NCBI RefSeq assembly: GCF_012328925.1
Contig: NZ_JAAXLS010000002.1
Location: 496,001-560,000 of the forward strand
Source: Amycolatopsis acididurans
GTDB taxonomy: Bacteria > Actinomycetota > Actinomycetes > Mycobacteriales > Pseudonocardiaceae
Direction of reading: 5' to 3'
DNA length: 64,000 nt
Of the stretch, positions 16,600-26,517 are shown piece after piece (position 1 is the stretch's first letter; each line of letters opens with the position of its first letter). The notes beneath the pieces were generated by a model that worked only from the letters and a program-made list of their open reading frames with translations, searched no databases and had not been told where the DNA came from. The position numbers were made by a program, and so were the translations under genes.

Positions 16600-17328
16600 T
16601 CACTTCAGGTGCCGGGCGAAGAACCGGTTCCCGGCCTCCCCCTCGAACTGCGGGACGCCGGTGTGCCCGCCCATGTTGGCGTGCAGCGTCTTCTCCTGGG
16701 AGCCGAAGGCGTCGAACACCTCCAGGGCACGCTGCCGGTCGTTTCCTTCGTCGTCCCACTGCAGCAGCACCTGCAGCGGAATGGTGACCTGCCGGGCCTG
16801 GTCGAGCATGGTGCGCGGCACGTAGCTCCCGGCGAACAGGACGGCGGCCGAGATGCGCGGCTCGACCACCGCCAGCCGGATGCCGATGGCGATCACCCCT
16901 CCCGCGTACCCGACCGGGCCGCCGATCTCGGGCAGTGACAGCAGCGCGTCCAGGGCGGACCGCCATTCCGGCACCGCCTTCTCGACCAGCGGGAGGACGA
17001 GCCGGTCGACGATCTCGTCGTCGACCGGCTCACCGGCCCCCAGCACCCGGTGCAGGTCGGCGCGAGCCTGTTCGGCGGCGGCGGAACGAGGCCGGTCACC
17101 GCTGCCGGGGAGTTCGATGGTGGCCGCGGCGAAACCCTCCCCCACGGCCTGCCGGGCCCGGGCCGCCAGCCGGGGGTACATCGTGCGCAGTCCGCCGGGG
17201 TGGCCGAGCAGGATCAGCGGGGCCGGTGCGGATCCGGGTGCCGTCCACAGAATGCCGGGGATGTCGCCGAGGGTGAATCCGCGTTCGACAACGCCGTCGT
17301 CGAGGCGCAGTTCGGAAATGAATCGCAT
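16600..17328 (-). CDS. Alpha/beta-hydrolase-fold protein lacking the nucleophile serine
   Basis: A 242-residue protein with a dienelactone-hydrolase-like alpha/beta fold: LILLGHPGG as oxyanion region near residue 40, an elbow at VGYAGGVIAIGIRLA near 139, and a late His in NMGGHTGV. The nucleophile elbow GxSxG reads G-Y-A-G-G. The codon is GCG where TCG would give Ser, so classical hydrolysis is unlikely. ATG at 17328 has GAAAGG about 8 bp upstream. It is the last gene behind the monooxygenase operon and converges on the lipoyl gene with 26 bp between. Function unknown; possibly a binding protein or pseudoenzyme. Confidence 0.75.
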   Translation of the reverse strand: MRFISELRLDDGVVERGFTLGDIPGILWTAPGSAPAPLILLGHPGGLRTMYPRLAARARQAVGEGFAAATIELPGSGDRPRSAAAEQARADLHRVLGAGEPVDDEIVDRLVLPLVEKAVPEWRSALDALLSLPEIGGPVGYAGGVIAIGIRLAVVEPRISAAVLFAGSYVPRTMLDQARQVTIPLQVLLQWDDEGNDRQRALEVFDAFGSQEKTLHANMGGHTGVPQFEGEAGNRFFARHLK

Positions 17329-17373
17329 GGTCGTGCCTTTCGGGAGTGCTCTTCTACGGCGCTCCCGGACGAC

Positions 17374-17424
17374 CTATCGTCCGACCGTGACCCCGGAGGG
17401 GAGCACCCACGTCGCTACGTTCAC
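17374..17424 (-). CDS. Micro-ORF (16 aa) with a strong ribosome binding site
   Basis: A GTG at 17424 preceded by AGGAGG at an 8-bp spacing opens a 16-codon frame (NVATWVLPSGVTVGR after the initiator) ending in TAG. It is the best Shine-Dalgarno sequence in the 180-bp gap between the monooxygenase and the hydrolase-like gene. It could be a leader peptide or a real micropeptide. No family recognised. The distance to the hydrolase start is 45 bp. Confidence 0.4.
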   Translation of the reverse strand: MNVATWVLPSGVTVGR

Positions 17425-17508
17425 GGGTACCACCTCCTCGTTCTCTCGCACGGCCCCGCAAAGCTAGCAGTGGCCGTCCTGCTCCGCCAACGGGTTTTCG
17501 CGACGATT

Positions 17509-19095
17509 TCAGGCCAGTTCGAAGCCGTGGTAGCGGGCGATCGCCACTCCGTCACCGATCTGCCGGTACGTGCCGACGCCGCCGACGAAGGGCAGGAACA
17601 CCCGCCGCTTGCCGGGGATGTTCGCGCCCATGTACCACGACGCCGCGCGCGGCATCACCGTGAGATCCGCGACGTCGTTGTTGGCGTTCACCCAGTTCTC
17701 CTCGGCCTCGGGGTCCGGCTCCATCCACCGCAGCCCCTTCGCGCGCAGGTGCTCGATGGCGTGCGTGACCCAGTCGACGTGGTACTCGATGGAGGTCAGC
17801 ATGTTCGACAGCACCGACGGGCTCTGCGGGCCCGTGATCAGGAACAGGTTCGGGAAACCCTCGGACATCAGACCGAGATACGTCCGCGGTCCGGCGGCCC
17901 ACTTCTCCCGCAGCGTCCGCTCGCCGTTGCGGATCTCGATCGCGTTCAGCGCACCCGTCATCGCGTCGAACCCGGTCGCGAGAATGATGACATCGACCTC
18001 GTGCTCGGTCTCGCCGGCCAGAATCCCGCGTTCGGTCAGCCGGTGGATCGGCTCGGCGTTGATGTCCACAAGGGACACGTTGTCGCGGTTGTAGACCTCG
18101 AAGTACCCGGTGTCCACGCACATCCGCTTCGCGCCGATCGGATACGAGCGAGGAGTCAGCCGTTCGGCGAGATCGGGATCGGAGACCTTGCGCCGGATCT
18201 GTTCGCGCACATGCTCCGCCGCCGCCTCGTTGGCGTCCACATCGGTCAGAATGTCACGGAAGGCCTGTGTGTAGCACAGTCCCCCGTCGAGCCAGCGCCG
18301 TTCGAACTCGGCCCGCACCTGCTCGGGTTCGGTGTCGACGTAGAAGGTGCTGTTCTCCTCGGCGCAGTGGAAACCGGCCCGCGTCATCCGGCTCTCCTCG
18401 CGGAAGTCGCCGTACCGGGGGCGCAGCGCGGCGAGCCGCTCGGCGATCGGTCCGTTGTGGGCGGGCACGGCGTAGGCCGGCGTGCGCTGGAAGACGGTGA
18501 GCCGCTCGACGACCGGCGCGATGGCGGTGATCGTCTGCAGTCCGGACGAACCGGTACCGATGACGGCGACGCGTTTGCCTGCCAGCTCCACGCCCTCGTG
18601 TGGCCAGCTGGAAGTCCAGTACACCTCGCCCGCGAAGTCCGCCATGCCGGGGAAATCCGGCCGCGACGGCTTCGACAGGCAGCCGGTCGCCGCGATGACG
18701 TAGCGCGCCCTCCGCGTCGCGCCGTCGTCGGTGGTGACCGTCCACTGTGCCCGCTCCCCGTCCCAGTCCAGCTTTACGACGCGGGTATCGAAGCTGATGT
18801 CCCGGCGCAGGTCGTAGCGCTCGGCGACATGCCGTAGGTAGGCCAGGATCTCCGGTTGCGCGGCGTAGCGCTCGCTCCAGTCCCATTCCTGCTCCAGCTC
18901 CTGGTCGAAGGAGTAGGAGTACTCGAGCGACTCGATGTCACAGCGCGCGCCCGGGTAGCGGTTCCAGTACCACGTGCCGCCGACGTCGCCGCCCGCCTCG
19001 ACGACGCAGGTGTCCAGCCCCAGCTCCCGCAGGCGCTTGAGCTGGTACAGCCCGGAAAATCCGGCACCGATGACGATCGCGTCGTGGTCGGGCAT
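17509..19095 (-). CDS. Baeyer-Villiger-type flavin monooxygenase
   Basis: A 528-residue class-B flavoprotein of the cyclohexanone/acetone monooxygenase group. It would insert oxygen beside a ketone to give an ester or lactone using NADPH and O2. FAD motif GAGFSGL lies at residues about 10-16, the early BVMO fingerprint GGTWYWNRYPGARCD near 39, the NADP Rossmann motif GTGSSG near 176, and ATGFD late. The central fingerprint FxGxxxHxxxW reads FAGEVYWTSSW, with Trp at the usual His. ATG at 19095 has AAGGAGGTG upstream. It starts 3 bp after the esterase gene; the pair fits ketone-to-ester-to-acid chemistry. Confidence 0.88.
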   Translation of the reverse strand: MPDHDAIVIGAGFSGLYQLKRLRELGLDTCVVEAGGDVGGTWYWNRYPGARCDIESLEYSYSFDQELEQEWDWSERYAAQPEILAYLRHVAERYDLRRDISFDTRVVKLDWDGERAQWTVTTDDGATRRARYVIAATGCLSKPSRPDFPGMADFAGEVYWTSSWPHEGVELAGKRVAVIGTGSSGLQTITAIAPVVERLTVFQRTPAYAVPAHNGPIAERLAALRPRYGDFREESRMTRAGFHCAEENSTFYVDTEPEQVRAEFERRWLDGGLCYTQAFRDILTDVDANEAAAEHVREQIRRKVSDPDLAERLTPRSYPIGAKRMCVDTGYFEVYNRDNVSLVDINAEPIHRLTERGILAGETEHEVDVIILATGFDAMTGALNAIEIRNGERTLREKWAAGPRTYLGLMSEGFPNLFLITGPQSPSVLSNMLTSIEYHVDWVTHAIEHLRAKGLRWMEPDPEAEENWVNANNDVADLTVMPRAASWYMGANIPGKRRVFLPFVGGVGTYRQIGDGVAIARYHGFELA

Positions 19096-19098
19096 CGG

Positions 19099-20046
19099 TC
19101 ACACCTCCTTGCCGTACCCGGCGACGAACTTGCCGATATGCTCGGCGACCAGCCGGATGCCCTCCAGCGCGCCGGGAAGGATGTTCACCATCTGGAAGTA
19201 GGCGTGCATCTGTCCCTCGGCCTCCTCCAGCGCGACCGGAACTCCCGCTGCCTCCAGCGCCTTCGCGTAGGCGACCCCCTCGTCGTGCAGCGGGTCGTAC
19301 TCGGCGACATAGACCAGAGCGGGTGGCAGCCCGGTATGGTCGGCCGCGCGCAGCGGCGAGGCGTCCGGATGCGTGCGCGCGTTGTCGTCCGGGAGGTAGT
19401 GGTTCCAGAACCAGAGCATCGTGTCGCGGGCGAGCAGCAGCTGGTTCTCGGCGGCGACATACGAGGGACGCTCGGTGTCGCAGTCGGTGACGGGATAGAC
19501 CAGTGCCTGGTAGTCGATCCTCGGTCCCGCCTCGTCGCGCGCCCGCAACGTCATGACGGCGGCGAGGTTGCCGCCGGCACTGTCCCCGGCGACGATCAGC
19601 GGCGCGCCCTCCGCCGCGAGCTCGGCGGCATGCTCGGCCGCCCAGCTCAGGCCGGTGTAGCTGTCCTCGACGGCGGCCGGGAAGGGATGTTCGGGCGCCT
19701 TGCGGTAGTTGACGAGCACGACCGTGGACCGTGTCAGGTTCGCCAGCATGCGGCCGAGGTGGTCGTACTGCAGGTCGATGTCCCCGATGACCCAGCCGCC
19801 ACCGTGGAAGTACACGATGATCGCCGTGGGTTCACCTTCGGGGCGAAGGACCCGGACGCGAAACCGCCCGCCCTCGCCGTCGAGCTTGAGGTCGCGGACA
19901 GACCCGACGTCGGGTCCCGCACCGCTCATCCCGGCGAAAATGGGCCCGCTCATCCGCGCGATCGCGGGCGTCGATTCGTGGATCGGCGGGTCGCCCGACT
20001 CGGCCAGCTGCGCCAGGAAGGCCTGGGAAACCGGTTCCAACGGCAT
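19099..20046 (-). CDS. HSL-family alpha/beta hydrolase (esterase)
   Basis: A 315-residue hormone-sensitive-lipase-type esterase. The oxyanion motif is YFHGGGW (about residues 79-85), the nucleophile lies in VAGDSAGGNLAA (about 152-163), the acid in EYDPLHDEG and the His in GQMHAYF. It would hydrolyse the ester produced by the neighbouring Baeyer-Villiger enzyme, which is the common gene pairing for linear and cyclic ketone degradation. It lies 15 bp downstream of the alcohol dehydrogenase and 3 bp upstream of the monooxygenase. Confidence 0.9.
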   Translation of the reverse strand: MPLEPVSQAFLAQLAESGDPPIHESTPAIARMSGPIFAGMSGAGPDVGSVRDLKLDGEGGRFRVRVLRPEGEPTAIIVYFHGGGWVIGDIDLQYDHLGRMLANLTRSTVVLVNYRKAPEHPFPAAVEDSYTGLSWAAEHAAELAAEGAPLIVAGDSAGGNLAAVMTLRARDEAGPRIDYQALVYPVTDCDTERPSYVAAENQLLLARDTMLWFWNHYLPDDNARTHPDASPLRAADHTGLPPALVYVAEYDPLHDEGVAYAKALEAAGVPVALEEAEGQMHAYFQMVNILPGALEGIRLVAEHIGKFVAGYGKEV

Positions 20047-20061
20047 CGCACATCCTCCGGC

Positions 20062-21189
20062 TCAGTAGTCGGCGTCGGAGTAGACGACGACGCCGCGCAG
20101 GTTCCGGCCGTCGGCCATGTCCTGGTAGCCCTGGTTGATGTCCTCCAGGCGGTAGGTCGTGGTGACCAGCTCGTCCAGCCTCAGCTGGCCCGTGCGGTAG
20201 AGGTCCAGCAGCTTCGGGATCTGGGTGCGCGGCCCCACGCCACCGAAAACCGCGCCCTGGACGCGTTTCTGCAGCAGCGTCAGCTCGAACAGGTTGAGGT
20301 CGACGTTCATGTCGCGGAAGTCGCCCATGCCCGTGACCACCACCTGGCCGCCCTTGGCGGTGAGGCCGAGTGCCTGCTGGATGTGCTCGCCCTTGATCTC
20401 GCCCACGGTGATGATCACGGTGCGCGCGAGTCTGCCCCAGGTCAGGTCCGGCAACTCGGCGGCGGCCTCCTCCATCGAGGAGTACGCGTGGGTGGCGCCG
20501 AGCTCGAGGGCCTTCTTGCGCTTGAACTCCACGGGGTCGATGGCGACGACGAACCGCGCGCCCGCGAACTTCGCGCCCTGGACGGCGTTGATGCCGACGC
20601 CGCCGACGCCCATCACGACCACGGTGTCCCCCGGGCGCGTGCCGCCGATCTCGGTCGCCGAGCCCCAGCCCGTGGACACGCCGCAGCCGAGCAGGGCGGC
20701 CTTGTCCAGCGGCACGTCCTGCTCGATCTTGACCACCGAGGCCTGGTGCACGGTGACATACGGCGAGAACGTGCCGAGCAGGCACATCTGGATGACCGGC
20801 TTGCCCTCCTTGGTGACGCGGTAGCTCCCGTCCGCGATCGCCTGCCCCGTCAGCAGGCCCGCCCCCTCGTCACAGAGGTTCTGCAGACCGGACGCGCACG
20901 CGGGGCAGGTACCGCAGGCGGGAATGAAGGCGAGCACCACGTGATCGCCTTCGGCGATGCCCCGCACACCGGGGCCCACCTTCGTGACCACGCCGGCGCC
21001 TTCGTGCCCGCCGACCACGGGCAGGAACGGCACCGGGCTGGCTCCCGACGCCAGGTGCGCGTCCGAGTGGCACAGACCGGAGGCGGCCAGCCGCACCTGG
21101 AGTTCGCCGGCCACCGGGTCGCCGAGCTCGATCTCGGAGATCCGCCAGGGAGCGCCGATCTCCTCGAGGATGGCTGCCTTCACCTTCAT
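20062..21189 (-). CDS. Zn-dependent, NDMA-type alcohol dehydrogenase
   Basis: A 375-residue medium-chain dehydrogenase. Catalytic zinc region GLCHSDAHLA and GGHEGAGVV; structural zinc cysteines CGTCPACASGLQNLC (about residues 93-107); nucleotide site VMGVGGVGINAVQ. It resembles the actinobacterial NDMA-dependent group, which holds NAD(H) tightly. Here it would oxidise a primary or secondary alcohol and feed the BVMO-esterase pair. I chose the ATG at 21189 because CAGGAGG lies just upstream. The upstream in-frame 28 codons look non-coding. It is the first gene of the operon, divergent from the AraC regulator. Confidence 0.9.
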   Translation of the reverse strand: MKVKAAILEEIGAPWRISEIELGDPVAGELQVRLAASGLCHSDAHLASGASPVPFLPVVGGHEGAGVVTKVGPGVRGIAEGDHVVLAFIPACGTCPACASGLQNLCDEGAGLLTGQAIADGSYRVTKEGKPVIQMCLLGTFSPYVTVHQASVVKIEQDVPLDKAALLGCGVSTGWGSATEIGGTRPGDTVVVMGVGGVGINAVQGAKFAGARFVVAIDPVEFKRKKALELGATHAYSSMEEAAAELPDLTWGRLARTVIITVGEIKGEHIQQALGLTAKGGQVVVTGMGDFRDMNVDLNLFELTLLQKRVQGAVFGGVGPRTQIPKLLDLYRTGQLRLDELVTTTYRLEDINQGYQDMADGRNLRGVVVYSDADY

Positions 21190-21256
21190 GTCGCCTCCTG
21201 CACTTCGATGGACAGGTAAGGGAATCCGTCGTGCCTCGGTATCCAACGTAAGAGCA

Positions 21257-21309
21257 CCGGCCACACCCGCCATAGCGCATTCCCGGCCACAACCCGGCCG
21301 TTCCGGCCA
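21257..21309. promoter_or_regulatory. CCGGCC(A/G) direct repeats in the ADH/AraC divergent promoter
   Basis: CCGGCCA at 21257 and 21283, CCGGCCG at 21294 and CCGGCCA at 21303, with the last three spaced 11 and 9 bp. AraC regulators bind direct repeats about one helical turn apart, so this is a candidate operator in the 215-bp divergent region. GC-rich background makes the words less surprising. Confidence 0.35.
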
Positions 21310-21404
21310 GTCACGCAGCCGTCTCCCCCGCCCCGGAAAGCCGCCGCGACCTGCCGGGATCGGAGGCGATTGACGCTTTCGCGCCGCTCGGCGAAACTGG
21401 CCAG

Positions 21405-22517
21405 ATGGGTCCCGGCGCCGGTGTCTGTGACAGCTCGTCGATGACCGCCGGGGGCCGGACCTCCGCGACGGACAAGTCGAACCGCGTGATCGCGGCCATC
21501 ACCGATTCCTGGGACCACCCGCGCACGATGGTGGGCGTCTCGATCATCCGCGACTGGGCCGTGCGCCGGGGGCTCGACACGGCGACGCTGCTGCGTGGAT
21601 CCCACATCGACCCGGCAACCCTGACCGACCCGCACGCGCTCATCGAGGCGCAGCAGGAGATCGCGGTGATCCGCAACCTGGTCACCGCGTTCGACGACCG
21701 TCCCGGGCTCGGCGTCGAACTGGGGCAGCTGTATCACCTGACGGCCTACGGCTACTTCGGCTACCTGCTCGCCGCGTGCGCGTCGGTGCGGGAGATCACC
21801 GAGAAGGGGCTGCAGTACGCGCTGCTGACCTTCGCCTTCTCCACGATGGCCGCTCAGGTCGGCGACCATGGGCACTACGTCCTGGCGATGGAGGCCGACG
21901 ACGTCCCCGCCGATGTCCGGCGGTTCGTCGTGGAGCGGGATGTCGCCGCCACCGTGCAGATCTAGCGCGAGATCTTTCCCGGCCCGAACCGGGTTCCGCT
22001 GCGCGAGGTGCGGCTGGCCTTCGCCATCGAGGGCACGCCGCGCCCGGCGCTGTACTGGGACTACTTCCGGGTTCCCGTGTCCGCATCCCGGCCGCGCACG
22101 GAGATCGTTTTCGACGAGGCCTATCTCGACGAGGTCCCGCCGATGGCCAATCCGCACACCGCGCAGCTGATGGTCGCCCAGTGCGAGCGGATCCGGGCCG
22201 AGCGGCTGCATCGCACGGGTGTCGCGGCCAGAGTCCGCGCGTACCTGCTCGACCAGAGCTCGCTGGATCTCACGCTGGAAGAGATCGCCGAACGGCTGCA
22301 CTACGCCCCGCGCACGTTGCGCCGGCATCTCGAGCACGAGGGGACGACGTTCCGGGCGGTCCTGGCCGAGGTGCGGCGCGGTGTCGCGGAGAACCTGCTC
22401 CGCGACCCGGCCGTCCCGCGGTACGAGATCGCCCGGCGGCTGGGTTACCGGGAGTGGTCGAGCCTGGCTCGCGCGAGGCGTCGCTGGCAAGCCGGGGCCG
22501 CACCGTCACCGGAGTAG
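21405..22517 (+). pseudogene. AraC-family regulator interrupted by an in-frame TAG
   Basis: The frame encodes an Arabinose_bd-type N-terminal domain up to VAATVQI, stops at TAG (21963-21965), and continues in the same frame with REIFPGPNRVPLREV through an AraC HTH (DLTLEEIAERLHYAPRTLRRHLE) to TGA at 22517. Without the stop it would be a normal protein of about 370 residues. The start is either ATG 21405 or ATG 21441. One substitution (for example CAG to TAG) explains the break. The C-terminal half could be made separately from a GTG at 22008, which lacks a good ribosome binding site. It diverges from the ADH-esterase-BVMO operon, which it presumably controlled. Confidence 0.85.
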
Positions 22518-22568
22518 CGGCGTCCACGGTGTCGCGACAACATGCCCGGCCCGCCGCCGGTTCCCGGC

Positions 22569-23360
22569 CTAACGTCCCCGGAACTCCGGCGTGCGTTTTT
22601 CCAGGAAGGCGCTCATCGCTTCCTTCGTGTCGTCGAGCCGGACCACGAAGTCCTGCGCCATGGACTCGCGCATCAGGCTCTCCTCGAACGACTGGGCGAG
22701 CGAGTAGTTGAGCTGCTCCTTCGTGATCTGGACCGCATGCGGCGCCCGGGCGGCGAGATCCGCCGCCCACGAGCGCGCGACGTGCAGTGCCTGGCCGGCC
22801 GGGACAATGCGGTTGACCACACCCCATTCCCGCAGCTGCTCCCCCGACATTTTGCGCGCGAACAGCGCCATCTCCTTGGCGCGGTGCAGTCCGACCGAAT
22901 GGGGCAGAAGCCACGTTCCCCCGAAATCGATCGTCAGCCCCCGGTCCACGAAGATCTGCGAGAACTTCGCCGTCTCGTCGGCGATGACGAGGTCGCACAG
23001 CAGGGCGAGGTTCATACCCGCACCGGCCGCCCAGCCGGACACCGCCGCGATTGTCGGCTGCGGCAGGTTGCGGATCGCCAGCGCGGCATCCAGAACGGGC
23101 TGCAAACCGCGCCGGAGCAGCCGTTCGGAGTCTTTCGGCCGTGCCGAGAGGTCCGCTCCGGAGCAGAAGTTGCCGCCTGCCCCTGTGACGACGACGGCGC
23201 GGTCCGTCATCGAGGCCGCGACGTCGTCGAAGACGGCCTTGAGCGGCTTCCAGTGCGTGCGCGGAAGCGCGTTGAACCGCTCAGGACGGTTCAGGGTGAT
23301 GACAACGACCCCGCTTCCGTCCCGCTCCACCCTGATCTCGTCCCCGACATCGGCCGTCAT
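22569..23360 (-). CDS. Enoyl-CoA hydratase/isomerase-family protein (crotonase, PaaG-like)
   Basis: A 263-residue crotonase. Oxyanion block AVVVTGAGGNFCSGADLS (residues about 54-71), second block GWAAGAGMNLALLCDLVIAD, and FSQIFVDRGLTIDFGGTWLLP. The last carries Asp-Phe-Gly-Gly as in PaaG-type isomerases rather than the two glutamates of true hydratases, so isomerisation or another acyl-CoA reaction is possible. ATG at 23360. It diverges from the nitronate-monooxygenase-like gene across an AT-rich control region with several inverted repeats. Confidence 0.87.
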   Translation of the reverse strand: MTADVGDEIRVERDGSGVVVITLNRPERFNALPRTHWKPLKAVFDDVAASMTDRAVVVTGAGGNFCSGADLSARPKDSERLLRRGLQPVLDAALAIRNLPQPTIAAVSGWAAGAGMNLALLCDLVIADETAKFSQIFVDRGLTIDFGGTWLLPHSVGLHRAKEMALFARKMSGEQLREWGVVNRIVPAGQALHVARSWAADLAARAPHAVQITKEQLNYSLAQSFEESLMRESMAQDFVVRLDDTKEAMSAFLEKRTPEFRGR

Positions 23361-23420
23361 CGCATCCCACTCCTGGCTGGACTTTCACTGCAGTCAAGGA
23401 GATATCACGCCATTTCTCTC

Positions 23421-23473
23421 AGTGGAATCAAACTCCACTCAGTCAAATTTTATTGAGTCAAATACCATTTGAC
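23421..23473. promoter_or_regulatory. AT-rich operator array between the crotonase and NMO genes
   Basis: Three inverted repeats stack here: AGTGGA-N7-TCCACT (23421-23439), ACTCA...TGAGT (23437-23458) and GTCAAA-N5-TTTGAC (23457-23473). The word CAAATTTTATT (23444-23454) is repeated exactly at 47076-47086. The AT-richness stands out strongly from the surroundings. Likely bound by the IclR encoded at 24.5 kb. Confidence 0.6.
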
Positions 23474-23493
23474 CCACTCAAATACTCGTTTAA

Positions 23494-25365
<1,872 letters not shown>

Positions 25366-25391
<26 letters not shown>

Positions 25392-26511
25392 TCGACTTCA
25401 TGACCTCGCTCGTCCCGCCGTAGATCCGGGTGACGCGGGCATCAGCGTAGAGCCGGCAGATGTCGTACTCCCGCACGTACCCGTAGCCGCCGTGCAACTG
25501 AAGGCAGGCGTCGACCACCCGGCCCTGCATCTCGGTACAGAAGAGCTTGACCTTCGCCGCGTCGGCCGCCGACAGCTCGCCGTTGTCGTGATCGGCGATC
25601 GCCCGGTCCACCAGTACCTGGCCCGCGGTCACCTGGGTTTCGATGTCGGCGAGCACGAACTTGGTGTTCTGGAACGTCGACAGTCGCTTGCCGAACACCT
25701 CGCGGTCTTTCACATAGGCGAGCGTGGTCTCCACCGCCGCGACGGCCTGGGCCTGCGCGTTGACCGCGATCGACAGCCGCTCCTGCGCGAGGTTGCCCGC
25801 CAGGTAGTCGAACGCCCGGCCCTCCTCGCCGAGGAGGTTTTCGTGCGGTACCAGCACGTTGTCGAAGAACAGCTCAGAAGTGTCCTGGGTGAGCAGGCCG
25901 AGCTTCTTCAGCATCTTGCCCCGATCGAATCCGGGCATGCCGTCCTCGACCACCAGCAGGGACAGGCCTTCGCGCCGGTCGTCGGACTGGGAGGTGCGCG
26001 CGACCACCACGATCAGCTCGGCCTGACTGCCGCCACTGATGAAGCTCTTCGCTCCATTGAGGACCCAGCCCTGCTCGGTGCGGCGGGCCGTGGTGCGCAT
26101 TCCCGCGAGGTCCGATCCCGTGCCCGGCTCGGTCATCGCGATCGCCGACATGAGCTCGCCGCCGGCCATGCCCGGCAGCCAGCGCCGGCGCTGCTCCGCC
26201 GTGGCGTAGCTCATGACGTAGGGCATGACGACGTCGGTGTGCACCCGCAGTGCGCCCAGCGTCGCCCGGCTGTATGCGATCTCCTCGGTGACGACGCAGT
26301 TGAACAGGAACGACGTCTCGCCCGCACCGCCGTACTCGGCCGGGACCTGGATGCCGAGCACGCCCAGTTCCCCGGCCTTGCGGTAAAGGTCGCGCGGGAC
26401 CGCGCCACGCTCTTCCCACTCGCTCATGTGGGGCACGACGTCGTTCGCGAAGAAGGTGCGCAACGACTTGGCGAACGCCTCGTGTTCGGGACCGTAAAGG
26501 GTACGGCGCAT
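25366..26511 (-). CDS. Acyl-CoA dehydrogenase
   Basis: A 381-residue FAD enzyme with full ACAD architecture: helical N-domain, beta domain with IAMTEPGTGSDLAGMRTT and NGAKSFISGG, and C-domain with ALADIETQ-type helix, LQLHGGYGYVREYDICRLYADARVTRIYGGTSEVMKSII. The catalytic Glu is present in YGGTSEV. It oxidises an acyl-CoA to the 2-enoyl-CoA. Last gene of the long minus-strand array, 6 bp after the racemase gene. Chain-length or ring specificity cannot be read from sequence alone. Confidence 0.93.
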
Positions 26512-26517
26512 GGTCTG

